64,000 nucleotides of DNA from Choristoneura fumiferana (taxonomy: Eukaryota; Arthropoda; Insecta; Lepidoptera; Tortricidae): NCBI RefSeq assembly GCF_025370935.1, contig NC_133492.1, positions 10,945,608-11,009,607 on the forward strand. Reading direction: 5' to 3'. Positions 25,243 through 35,594 of this stretch are shown here, piece after piece. Within the stretch, counting starts at the first letter, position 1. Each line of letters starts with the position of its first letter. The position numbers and the translations under genes are program-made. A model generated the notes under the pieces. That model saw only the letters and a program-made list of their open reading frames with translations. It had not been told where the DNA came from and did no database searches.

Positions 25243-25380
25243 TAAGGTAAACGTCCGATTGCTCGACACGCTTATGCCCAATAGAATAGACGACACCCTG
25301 CTGTCATCTCTATTGCTAATGACATAAGATTAAAGATGCCAACCACTGGGATAGCGACGAGCACTCGTACGTTTACCTTA
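25243..25380. mobile_element. Palindromic MITE, 138 bp
   Basis: TAAGGTAAACGTCCGATTGC at the left and CGAGCACTCGTACGTTTACC TTA at the right form inverted ends. No ORF. Confidence 0.65.
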
Positions 25381-25697
25381 CTGTGAGAACAAATAAACAA
25401 ATATACGGGGTCAAACGAAATAAATAATTACCATTTTAGCTGGAAAACAATTCTAAGATTGGTCTTCCCTGTTATCTTGATGAAGGTAATTGAAATTATC
25501 ACAAAGATTGAACCGCTTTGATGTTGATACGATCAAGATACATATCACAATATCCGTTTTAAGCGCTATCTTACATTGATTGCATGTGTAATTAGTAGGT
25601 AAATTTTAGTAGCTTCATGTTCAACTTACTGAATTACAAAGCATTGTTATGATACCTCAATTAAAATTGTTGTTTTGTAACTTGATTGCACAATATT

Positions 25698-25860
25698 TTT
25701 AACGGACTTCAAAAAAGGAGGAGGTTATCAATTCGGTTGCATTTTTTTTCTAGGTGTCCAATTAACGCGTACCATTACTGAAGTGGTGTGGCAAACCGCA
25801 ACTTAATTTCATGGCCCGGAAAAAAACTTGTTTAAGACCTTTTGACACACTAAACTGAGT
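25698..25860 (+). repeat. Truncated ACGGACTTCAAAAAAGGAGG repeat
   Basis: TTTTTAACGGACTTC followed by AAAAAAGGAGGAGG and a T-rich stretch is the left end of the same family as the longer copy at 62503-63175. Confidence 0.5.
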
Positions 25861-27040
25861 TTAAGTCATTTTATTTTCTTCTAGCAAGTGGCTAAAATAG
25901 GAAGAGCATGTTTTTGCTGTTTTATGTATTAGCGAATTGATCTTAGATTTTTGCGACTTGGTAAGCCTTTCCACAGGAAGCAAAAAATGACGAAAAACTT
26001 TACTCTTATTAACCTCGTGCCTGAATATTCCATCATAATGATTCGCATGCCTTGAATATAGATTACTGTTTTGCACGTTAGATATTCTCAAAATAGTATT
26101 ATGGCGTTAAGAGTCAAGGGCTACTAGAACAAGCAGGTACGCTCGGCTCTGACCTCAATCACCCACGCAACAGCCTTGCCAGGGCCAAAAACTAAAAGAG
26201 GTTAACGTTTTGTCCAAATTTGTCACGCTCGTACAATTCATCCATAAACACTGTTTTTATCGACCTGTCTTGGTTACACGTCACTGATGGTGGCTACAAA
26301 TAAGCTACGAGGTTCGATCAGAGTCCGATACGAGGGCAAGTTCTAAAGACCGCGTTCTAAGAAGGTCTTTTTATCTGGTCAGACAAGACCGACCGATACA
26401 ATCATGACCAACATTCAAAGGAAATCTCAGCAGATCTTCAAGACAAAGCCAAGAAGTTAACGCTATTAAATATATATAATGAGTTTTCTAGACTTAAAAT
26501 AATTATGAGCTCGGTATATAAATAAGATCAGATCTGTTATGATTTGGAAGATCAACTACATATCCTGAAAATTAATTTCTTTGTTCTTTGGCTTTAACTG
26601 AAGCGTACATAACACTGTCGAAAATTCGACGCGTTTATTAAAAATTTCGCATAGCTTGTGACGTATGTTTATAAAACAACTCATCGCTGGCTCAACGAAC
26701 TTCTAATTCTATTTATTCGCAGTCCAAGTGAGACTATGAGTTTTGAAAGAAATTCCAAGATTGAATGCGCATTTACAGAAACATTGTAACCTGTCTTTTA
26801 TATGGTACAGCTTGCCGGAAATGTGCGTCATGTAAGAAAAACCAAAGAAAAACCTTGACATGATAATGTCAGTCGCGGGTGTGATTGCTCCGGCTTCTTA
26901 CTTATTTGAGACGGGAAATAGCAGTGAACATTCATTGTTACAGTTATTAACTTAGTATTTACTTGATTGGCTTCCGTATGCGGTTCTAGTTGCACTTTTT
27001 ACTTTTTCCTGGGCGATTTATGTGAATGACTTATAGATCA
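25861..27040. other. Intergenic DNA, no gene seen
   Basis: Open frames here (for example 25861-26091 minus) lack splice context and recognisable motifs. Confidence 0.35.
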
Positions 27041-27119
27041 ACGCACAGCCCAAACCGGTGAGCCTAGAAACTTGAAATTTGGTACAGGGGTTCTTTTTAT
27101 GATCTAAGTGAGCTGTGAG

Positions 27120-28620
27120 CACTAAGAAAGGATTTTTAGAAATTCATCCCCTAAGGGGGTGAAATAGGGGGGTGAAATTTATATGGAATTTTCCCATTTC
27201 TGGACTTAGAAGTATGAAAATAGGTGTATAAGTTCTTGATTACAAATAAAAATTATCTGTTTAAGTTAAATGGATAAAATTCCCCCCTAAAGGGGTAAAA
27301 TGGGGGGTAAAGTTTGTATAGAAATTTTCTTATTTCTGGACTTAGAAGTATGAAAATAGGTGTATAAGTTCTCGATTACAATAAAAAAATATCTGTGTAA
27401 GTGAAATGGATAAAATTCCCCCTATAGGGGTAAAATGGAGGGGGTAAAGCTTGTATTCAAATTTTCTTATGTCTGGACTTAGAGGTATGAAAATATAAGT
27501 TCTCGAAATGAAAAATTATCTGTTTAAGTGAAATGGATAAAATTTCGTCCTAAAGGGGTATAACAGGGGGGTAAAGTTTGTATGGAAATTTTCTCATTTC
27601 TGGACTAAGAAGTATGAAAAAAGGTGTATAAGTTTTTGATTACACTTAAAAATTATCTGTGTAAGTGAAATGAATGAAATTCCCCCCTAAAAGGGTAATA
27701 GGGTAATTTATTGAATCAGGCGTTACTTTGCGGAGGTCCATATCAATGCACTAAAAGAATTTCCTTGCTCACCCGCGACCTTACGATAGCTAAGCTTATA
27801 ATAATATTGTTTTCAATTTCAGCAATGGTAGTAAATAAAACATGCCTTGACAGTAAATAAATAAAAATCAAGGTAGTTTTGAAGGACGCTTAAAATTTAT
27901 TAATAATTGTGGGTAGTTTTGTTTTATGTCATAAAATATATGTGGGTACTTGGGGAGTTATAGTGACAAATTAAAACGGTGGTTGTGGTTCAGTAGTCTA
28001 ACAACTGGTAGCATGGTGTACGGTTGTGTCACTCTGAAGATGAGCTCTGGTTGAGTTCGAAAACGCGTCAGTGTAGTGTGGTGGTGGTGATAGAAGGGTT
28101 TGTATGATTTGTGTGTGTTCTTACAGTGTGGAGGTGGAGGAACTGCATGAGCTTTTTTGCATAAGCTTAGCTATTGTAAGGTCGCGGGTGGGGTGAGCAA
28201 GGAAATTCTTTTAGTTCATTGGTAAAATGGGGGGTAAAGTTTGTATGGAAATTTTCTCATTTCTGGCCTTAGAGGTATGAAAATAGGTATATAAGTTCTC
28301 GATTACAATGAAAAATTACCTGTGTAGTTGAAATGGATAAAATTCCCCCCTAAAGGGATAGAATGGGGGTCAAGATTATATGGAAATTTTGTAATTTCTG
28401 GACTTAGAAGTATGAAAATAGGTATACAAGTTCTTGATTAGAATTAAAAGTTATCTGTTTACGTGAAATGGATAAAATGACGTAAAATGGTGGATAAAGT
28501 TTCTATGGAAATTTTCTCATTTCAGGACTTAGCATTATGAAAATATGTATACTTACAGGGTCCTGATAAAAAAAAATGATCTGCGTAGACAAAGATAAAG
28601 ATAGAAGAAGTAGCTTTCGA
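27120..28620. repeat. Minisatellite, units of 126-137 bp, interrupted
   Basis: Phrases such as GGAAATTTTCTCATTTCTGG and TTAGAAGTATGAAAATAGG recur near 27181, 27318, 27451, 27580, 28242, 28378 and 28504. Each is followed by a CCCCCCTAAAGGGGTAAAATG junction. The jump of 662 bp between the fourth and fifth marks equals one unit plus an insertion of about 520 bp. Confidence 0.75.
27699..28220. mobile_element. Foldback element inserted in the minisatellite
   Basis: Long inverted arms lie at 27743-27800 and 28161-28222 (left arm has CTAAAAGAATTTCCTTGCTC, right arm GAGCAAGGAAATTCTTTTAG). GGTAA occurs on both sides (27694-27698 and 28221-28225), as a short target duplication would. No open frame in the 360-bp centre. 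Confidence 0.6.
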
Positions 28621-28663
28621 CTTATTAGGGGGGAGTTTCTATGAGACTTCCTTAATTCTAGAC

Positions 28664-28740
28664 TAAGGGGCTGTTTCACCATCCATTGATTAGTGTTAAC
28701 TGGCGGTTAGGTGTGATGCCGTCTCTATTTGTTTTGTTCG
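28664..28740. mobile_element. Half copy of the GGGGCTGTTTCACC MITE
   Basis: Matches one arm of the full palindromic copy at 63788-63927. Confidence 0.55.
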
Positions 28741-30716
28741 AATAAAAATAAGGCTGGTCATAATTTAAAATGATCCGTATGGTGTTGGCCACTTCAATAG
28801 GGGAGGGGGTATTTCATACAAAATGTACACATAAAATGTAGAAATCAAATTGATATTTAAAATGATATTATGTGAAATAAATTTGCAAATGATTATGCAG
28901 TAGGTCCCTTACTTAAAAATTACTCATCGGGCTGTGCATAATAAAATCAATAATATTAATATAAGCGTTATTTTTGTGTTATTATCCTTTCTTATTTATC
29001 TTTTACTTAATTTACAAAATATTATGTACAGTGCAAAATTCGAATATATACTTCGTGTTCTAGAGTATGATTCGGTTCTCGCCGGAAGCACATGACATAA
29101 TTAATTTACTCTCGTGCTTGGCATAAAACTTGTCGTAAACCAGCTTCAAAACTGGTAAAAAAAATTGTTTATAGCGAAGTACTTTAGTAAACTGTTACCT
29201 ATCGTTTACGGCAGTACTTCGCTATGCACACAGATACAAATGTCACAATTATAACGGGGGCTAATTAAAACATGCCCATATAACTAAAGTACATACGCGG
29301 ACGCAGTCGCGGGCAAAAGCTAGTTAACTTATATATTAAGAAGTGTTCTATCAGACAACATTATTAATTTCATTCAATTTTTATGGAATAATCGAGAAAA
29401 ACTAACGAAAATGCAACGTTGCCAGCTCAGCAGGAACAAACGCTCTTAAACGTGATCGTATTAAGCGGTTTCTACTGTATTCGTCCTTGTATAGCGTGTA
29501 GCCTTTTTTTTTAAACAGTCATTAAAAGTATAGTAAAAAATGCATGGAAATTTTATTGTGACCTTACGTTAACAATGTCGCGTACCTAATTTATCCAATA
29601 TGTTCATAGCTATGATTTTTTGTAACAAATAAGGTAGGTACCTAGTTGCCTTGTTGCCGTGTTTATGATGTTATTGACAATAACCTCTCTAGTTCTGGTC
29701 AATAATACAAGAACACAGAACAATTTCAAAAAATCTATATTATTCAAGTTTTTTTCTCTGTTCTTGTTAATTTAAAAGAGAGTTTCCGCAGAACATGTGG
29801 CTTAAGATTACAGACAAGATAAAATTTAGTCTAAAATGTGTTTAAGTTCAATCACATAACAAATAGGGTTAGTAATTAACGTACAAAATAATATTACAAA
29901 AGTACCTATTCTATGTTCCAAAATTTTTTCCACTTCTACCTTTTAATCGTAAGACGTAAGAAATAACTATATCTACTATACCTACTGTATGGACCGTGCT
30001 TCAAGACATTATTTTAAAGCTATTCTAATTAATAAGTCGCAGTGTGAGTTATTAAAGTTATTCACGACAGTGGTCGTAAATTTTCTATCCTCTCCTTTTT
30101 TCACGCGATTGCGGCGAAGCTCAAAAGGAAGGTGTTTTTAACTAAAGGCTAAGAGTGAAAGTGTTAGGATAATTTTATAGAGAATATGCTTTTATTAGGA
30201 TGATATTGCTATTAACAAGCTTATATAAATAGCTTTAACTTAATTATAAATGTATTAAAATAGGTAAAATTTAATATATATGGCAATAACAAAGTATAAT
30301 TTATTTTAATTCTCCATAAAAATCAGATAACTCACAGGTCACATACATTTCACAATTAATTAAATAAGAATAAGTAGGTCATACTAAAAAAAAACAATTA
30401 TATAAAAAAACACACACTTATAAATTAATTAGTTCAATAGTTTAAGATTAATTATATCAAAATAGTCTAAGTTGAGTTTTATCACAGACATACTTAGACA
30501 GACACTTATCGCATAGAACGCACAAAAATGATAACATCATTCACGACCATAAAAAACAAATGCGAAGAATAAATATAACAAAGTTAAAAAAAAACACTTA
30601 TTTTCTCGAAAAGTTGAGCGACACTAAAAACTTTCATCATTCCACATTTCCACATTTTCCAGTTCTTTGCTACATTCTCATTGATGTCGCCTTAAAATAA
30701 TTGAGAATTTTACAGA
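28741..30716. other. Intergenic and 3' flank of paralogue A
   Basis: Contains a hairpin at 29171-29225 (ATAGCGAAGTAC with GTACTTCGCTAT) and a Helitron-like 3' end, CGGGCAAAAGCTAG, ending at 29323. A distant AATAAA on the minus strand is at 30305-30300. No gene recognised between them. Confidence 0.4.
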
Positions 30717-32203
30717 CTAGCTAAATCTACTAAATCGTTCAGAAGGTGCGTCAGAGAATATACTTCTAACACGCGGAACTGTTATCACGCTAGGAGTTTC
30801 AAGCGCGTCTATGTCAAGTGGAGGCGTCTCACTTATACCTCGGTTCTTTCCTAAGTAATAGGATCCGACGCCAATCGAGCCTACTACAACGAAAGCTCCC
30901 ACTGATACAAGCGTGATAGTAAAAGCATTCCAGAAACCTGGGTCATCAGAACTTTCATCAATTACTTCTTCGGTATCTGGATCATCAGTGCTTACATCTG
31001 GGTCTTCAGTTCCAGGTTTATCAGTTCCAGGCTCTGCAGTTCCTGGTTCTTCGGTTCCAGGTTCTTCAGTTCCAGGCTCTACATTTCCAGGATCTTCAGT
31101 TCCAGGTTCTTCAGTTCCAGGCCCTTCAGTTCCAGGCTCTTCAGTTCCAGGCTCTTCAGTTCCAGGCTCTTCAGTACCAGGCCCTTCAGTTCCAGGTTCT
31201 TCAGTTCCAGGCTCTTCAGTGCCAGGCTCTTCAGTTCCAGGCTCTTCAGTGCCAGGTTCTTCAGTTCCAGGCTCTTCAGTTCCAGGCTCTTCAGTCTCAG
31301 GTGGGCCAGTTTCCCAGCCACCAGAGCCATCTATATCATCTTCATCTTCCTCGTTTCCGCCACTACCTTCTACTTCAAAAAATTCCAATTCTAAAGGCTC
31401 AATTAGCATAGCGTGTCCCGCTTCACTTGTTGATTCTGGCGCTGGTGCCGGTGCGGCAGACCCGGTTTTTTTTTGAGCTTCGACATATCCAGCGTCATAA
31501 TAAATTGTTGAATTGTCAGGTATGTAGCGCAGAGAATCGATAATGATTAATTCACTACTAAGGCTTTGTCCTGATATTTGAATCTGCGAAGCAAGGATGT
31601 ACGGTTTGAATAGTGTTAATGTTACGAGATAAAAAAAGAGAAGTCTTTAAAAATTATCACCAAAGAAAGTACATTAAAATATTTAAAATTTACTAGGTAG
31701 ATAGCTAATTTTCACTAGGAAACTAAAAAATGATTTGAGTAAAATATTAACATAAAATGTTATGTGGTACTTACGAATCCGACAGTGTGTTTTTTAATTG
31801 ACAAAGAAATCACAGTCCATCCTGTCATGTAATTTTTGTTCGGTCTTTGATATCTGACTGCCTCCATGGCATTATCTTCTTTATCAAACACGACTACTGT
31901 AATTCCACTGTATTTAGAGATAGTCCGAACGTTCACTGTCAACTCCAAAGTGCCATTTAACAATACTATAGGAAACGACGATGTGCAGCTGTTTGCCGAA
32001 GCTTTAATAGCTTTAGAACTTAATTGGTACGGTGGAATCACGTCCAGATAATCATAACTCACTAATTCCCACCGAGTTGTATTGCTACATTTTCTTTCGC
32101 TAAAACTATTCGTATAACTACTATCAAAATAATACGACACCCCTAGCAGATCTTGAGTTATAACTGCTGTAAAAGCAGTAATAAAAAATACTAGAAATAA
32201 CAT
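30717..32203 (-). CDS. Type I membrane glycoprotein with MAM-like ectodomain and PGTEE stalk (paralogue A)
   Basis: Two coding exons on the minus strand: 32203-31775 (143 codons) and 31583-30717 (288 codons plus TAG), giving 431 residues. The donor TTC|GTAAGT and acceptor TTCGCAG|ATT define a 191-bp phase-0 intron. The ATG at 32203 is chosen because MLFLVFFITAFTAVIT is a good signal peptide and no ATG lies upstream in frame. Residues about 18-180 form a beta-rich region resembling MAM or galactose-binding jelly rolls (TRWELVSYDYLDV, GWTVISLSI, IIIDSLRYI), with three N-glycosylation sequons (NTT, NGT, NST). Next come an Ala/Pro/Ser linker, an acidic stretch (NEEDEDDIDG), about 20 PGTEE-type pentapeptides (residues 241-340), a transmembrane helix (about 361-387) and a cytoplasmic tail with VPRVRSIFSD at 412-421. 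Ligand and process are unknown. Paralogous to the gene at 33458-34982. Confidence 0.82.
30990..31289 (-). repeat. 15-bp in-frame tandem repeat coding PGTEE stalk
   Basis: About 20 head-to-tail 15-bp units read GAGCCTGGAACTGAA on the minus strand, with third-position and GGA/GAA variants. In frame they give EPGTE with GPGTE, DPGNV, EPGTA and KPGTE variants. All units keep the frame, so selection has kept the repeat as coding sequence. Confidence 0.85.
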
Positions 32204-32252
32204 CTCATGGTGTCCTAAGTAACCTTCTTTATAACATGGAAGCACGAAGAAC

Positions 32253-32257
32253 ACTGA
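32253..32257 (-). promoter_or_regulatory. Candidate initiator of paralogue A
   Basis: TCAGT on the minus strand, 50 nt upstream of the ATG, matches the insect initiator. A GATAAT lies about 30 nt upstream in the TATA position, and further GATA-type sites (GTTATC) lie upstream. No canonical TATA is seen. Confidence 0.35.
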
Positions 32258-32259
32258 AA

Positions 32260-32741
32260 TGTGCTTTTAAAGCTGAGTGCCATTATCTCGAGTTTGCGAT
32301 TAAATGAAATGATAACTCGTTCGTTCATTTTAAGTCAGCATTTAATCATTATACACACAGTACACGTAATGCATTGCTATCAAAGTTTTATTTGTGATGC
32401 TAATACCCAATACGGGAGCGCCAAAGTTCCGCATACTCGTAATTTTTGTCAAAATCATCGTTTGTCATAATTTTTTTCCCACTGAAACCTTAAAATTTTC
32501 TGAACATTTTAAACCGTGATCCTATAGAAAACTATAGGTTAGGTTAGGTTTGTTTTATAACAATTCTGAACAACCGTTGGATTCATAGAAAAAAGAGTCA
32601 CTTATGTCAAACGATCATTCTGACAAACATTACATTCGGACTTTCAATAAGTATGCGAGTCGATATGGACCCTATTAATACACATTTGTAAGTAATAATA
32701 CATGAGTTTTAGATTCAAGATAGACAAGGAATTCGTCAAGT
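32260..32741. other. Upstream region of paralogue A
   Basis: Contains a GGTTAGGTTAGG run near 32538 and GATA-like words. No exon seen. Confidence 0.3.
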
Positions 32742-32831
32742 TCTTTGATATCTGACTGCCTCTATGGCACTATCTTCTTCATCAAATACGACTACTGTAA
32801 TTCCACTGTATTTAGAGATAGTCCGAACGTT
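32742..32831 (-). pseudogene. 90-bp duplicated fragment of paralogue A exon 1
   Basis: On the minus strand this encodes VRTISKYSGITVVVFDEED and the following SAIEAVRYQR. It matches paralogue A (31843-31932 region) at 86 of 90 bases. The four differences are GTG/GTA (silent), AAA/GAA, AAT/AGT and ATG/ATA. Similarity stops sharply on both sides, with no start, no splice site and no transmembrane exon nearby. It is a recent partial duplication or the last scrap of a third gene copy. Confidence 0.75.
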
Positions 32832-32861
32832 ATATACTAAGTAGGTACTCAATAGTACATT

Positions 32862-33140
32862 ACTGTAGAGGCCGGCAACCCCAGGTTGCGGCCGAGGCTT
32901 GTATAGTGCTTTGCTCAAACATTACATGAAATAAAATAAAAATAAATAAAAAATGAATCTCGCGGGATGCTTGTCTGGTGGCCCTGTTGTGTGGCTGCTG
33001 GCGGGCGGCGGGCGGCTGCGGGTGGTGGTGCTGGACGTGGGCCGCGTGCGTATCCCAGAGCGGGCGTTGAAACAAAAGACGGTCGCATTGCCGGCCAGCG
33101 GCCTGCAAGGTTGTATGATATCTCTTTGCAAGCCGCTAGA
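32862..33140. repeat. GC-rich repeat, probable retroposon copy
   Basis: Much GC-richer than the flanks and full of overlapping accidental open frames. GCTTGTATAGTGCTTTGCTC near 32897 matches AGCTTCTATAGTGCTTTTCTC near 49880, so this is a dispersed repeat and not an exon. Confidence 0.5.
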
Positions 33141-33396
33141 GTGAGTGAGTGGAGTATGATCTATGTTTTAATTATTTGCTTATATTACAGGCCACACCCG
33201 GTATACGAATTTTGCAAGTTAAATAAAAGCTTGAAAAATACCCTTTTTGCTTTAAGCTCTAGGATAAACTCAGCCATCAGGCATGGAAAAAGTACCTACA
33301 ATCCTGTCTCTATATCTTTATCGTCTTTACAGATCTAGCATGAAATTCTATACATAATAGCATACGATTACAGATCAGAATACGAAAACATCAGGT

Positions 33397-33402
33397 TTTA
33401 AT
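33397..33402 (-). promoter_or_regulatory. Candidate polyadenylation signal of paralogue B
   Basis: ATTAAA on the minus strand about 55 nt past the TGA stop. Confidence 0.4.
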
Positions 33403-33457
33403 ACATATAATAAAGTAGGTAATACTTTAGTATGAAATTCAAATAATCAAATCATGA

Positions 33458-34982
33458 TCAAACTGAGTATATATTGTCATTTCTTCCTCCGTAAGAGCTT
33501 CCCGCAACGGATTCAGAATATACGCCCTTAACTCTAGGTACAAGATAAGGTTTAGGAATAGTATTTACATCTTCGTATATAATTTCTGGCTCTTTTTTAG
33601 CACCCTTCCTCTTACCCAGCGCATAGCAACCCCAACCTAACAAAGCTACAATCAGAACTGGTATTATGACTGCGAGTGAAATCGTCAGCGGTGTCCAAAA
33701 ATCATCAAAATCGATGAATCTTATCGTTCTATCTTCAGAGATGACACCATCATTTATATCTACTTCGTTGGCGAAAAAATCAGTAGCAACTTTTGGATTT
33801 GCCAAGTTTGTTAAAACTGAATGTATTTGGAGAACGTAGATATCTGGAGCATTATAGTTAGACGTTAGTTTTGAAATTTTATCGAGTGGCGGTAGTGGTA
33901 GGTAGTCCTTAGCAGATGGTGATTTATAACAGACTGATCCCAACAGAATAACAGAGTCCGAAGATGCTTGTCCCATTATCATGACCTAAAATAAGATAAA
34001 AAAATTGTAAACATTCATGTGTATTCTCAAAAATATGGTTGAGGGATCTTGCCAAGCAGAGTATTATTTCAAGTTAAGAGAAGTATAAAATATAAATTTG
34101 AAAGCAACAATGTGTTCTACTTGTAGATGTGATGTGACTCATATGAATTGAATGTTTTAAATAAATCTATCCGCAACATAAGTATTGCTTTATCTGATAA
34201 AGCTATTTTGAAGTAAAGGAACTTGACACTAAAGATAGAAGACGTCATTTGTTCGTGTTGCAGTAGAAAATTGATTTTCACCCTCCGGTAAAATTATCAC
34301 TACGTACTTAAATAATTGTTATAATTTAAGTTTGTTTGAATAGTTTGCTCTAGAGCATTTTTTCGTCTAGGAAATAATTACAATTATGGACGTGTGTCGG
34401 ATAATATAACTCTACCTTGAAAGTCATGGGTACCTACGAGTACTTCGTAACAAGTAACACGTGTTGTTTATAAAATCATAACTTGCAATGTGCTCTACAA
34501 ATAAGTGAATATTAGCTGTTAGAGTCCCAAAAAAAAAAACTACTGAAAATACTCACATAACCCTCAAAGTTTCCAGCACCATCAAGTATTATTTTCAAGT
34601 TATTCCATCCATCCTCAAAATCACTGTGAAAGAGAGTAGCATTTCCCACTAAATTATTTTCCACTGCTTCATAAATGGTAACGGACACAAAATCATTATT
34701 TTGTATTGATTTTGCGTAAACATTTACTTCGACGAGCCCTTGACTGGATAAAGGTACCGCACGTGACGTTATGCAGCTTGATAATGTACCAGGGGTCAAG
34801 AAATTAGAGACGTCGTTGTTGTTATCCAAGCCAGCAGGAGCATGGCCGACGGTCCAGGTTTCTTCCGTATTGCACTGGTGACTATCACCCTCAAACAATG
34901 TGTTCAAATCCTCTCTACCACAATTGCTACTCCACACTACATGTAACGTAACTATAAGCAAAGCTATAGATTTATATCCCAT
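33458..34982 (-). CDS. Type I membrane glycoprotein with MAM-like ectodomain (paralogue B)
   Basis: Two minus-strand coding exons: 34982-34557 (142 codons) and 33985-33458 (175 codons plus TGA), 317 residues. The donor TAT|GTGAGT and acceptor ATTTTAG|GTC define a 571-bp intron, also phase 0 and at the same place in the fold as in paralogue A. The ATG at 34982 is the only in-frame one. MGYKSIALLIVTLHVVWSS is the signal peptide. Ectodomain about 20-165: a Cys pair near the start, SCITSRAVPLSSQGLVEVNV aligning with SCTSSFPIVLLNGTLELTV of A, a GWNNLKIIL motif aligning with GWTVISLSI, and one NAT sequon. A Pro/Ser/Asn-rich linker replaces the PGTEE stalk. The membrane helix is about 239-263, with WGCYALGKRKG at its inner edge. 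The tail has YLVPRVKGVYSES at 289-301 and ends in IYSV, which resembles a PDZ-binding end (inference). Function unknown. Confidence 0.82.
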
Positions 34983-35550
34983 TACAGTTTTTTTTCGCAA
35001 CACAACAATCGCTAATTCCGAAACAAATGATTAAGTACGTTTTCTAGGTTAATTTGGTATGTCAGCCAGTTTTATCGTTGATAAGATTATGTTCCTTTGC
35101 GTTAATGGAATATCGATTAGATACAATTTATACGTGATGAATAAATATTATTATCTATATCACCCTATACTTATGGTTTATTGATATTCGCTGTCATCCT
35201 TAACTCAATTGATGCTGAAAAAGTAGAAAGAAATGTGGGTGAAGCGATATCCAATTTTATGTAGGTGTTGAATTTCCTGAAAGTGAAACATAAATAAACC
35301 CACTTACTCAAGTTTAGTTGTCGATTCAGCAGTTTTAAAAGGTTACAAGAAAGGGGGTATTATTTTTACGTAAGAAACTACTGAATTTATTTAAGAAAAG
35401 TGTAAACGGAAGCAATGCGGTCAACGCAGTCGAAAAAGAACACTAAGTATTTCGTTTAGTTAAGTTTTATACAAAAACAATTTAGATAATGGTTTAAATT
35501 TTATTAAGGGCCAACATAAATTACACATGTACGATTTATTTTAACACTAA
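34983..35550. other. Upstream region of paralogue B
   Basis: Minus-strand CTTATC and AACGATAAAA words (GATA-type sites) at about 35073-35090 and an initiator-like TCATTT near 35030. No clear TATA at the right spacing, so the start site is uncertain. Confidence 0.3.
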
Positions 35551-35594
35551 GTAGGTATTTAATTTTCTACTGCAAAGGAAAATTAAATACCTAC
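35551..35594. repeat. Perfect 17-bp inverted repeat hairpin
   Basis: GTAGGTATTTAATTTTC (35551-35567) and GAAAATTAAATACCTAC (35578-35594) with a 10-nt loop. Confidence 0.85.

Noticed and set aside
30913..31476. 187-codon plus-strand frame of PGSSV repeats
   Set aside because: Antisense shadow of the PGTEE exon; no splice sites, and the minus-strand model explains the region fully.
32241..32254. Upstream start for paralogue A giving a longer N-terminus
   Set aside because: The frame opens on a GTG and not ATG; the ATG at 32203 begins a proper signal peptide.
32859..33338. Several overlapping open frames in GC-rich DNA, up to 123 codons
   Set aside because: Shares sequence with another locus near 49880 and lacks splice signals; dispersed repeat.
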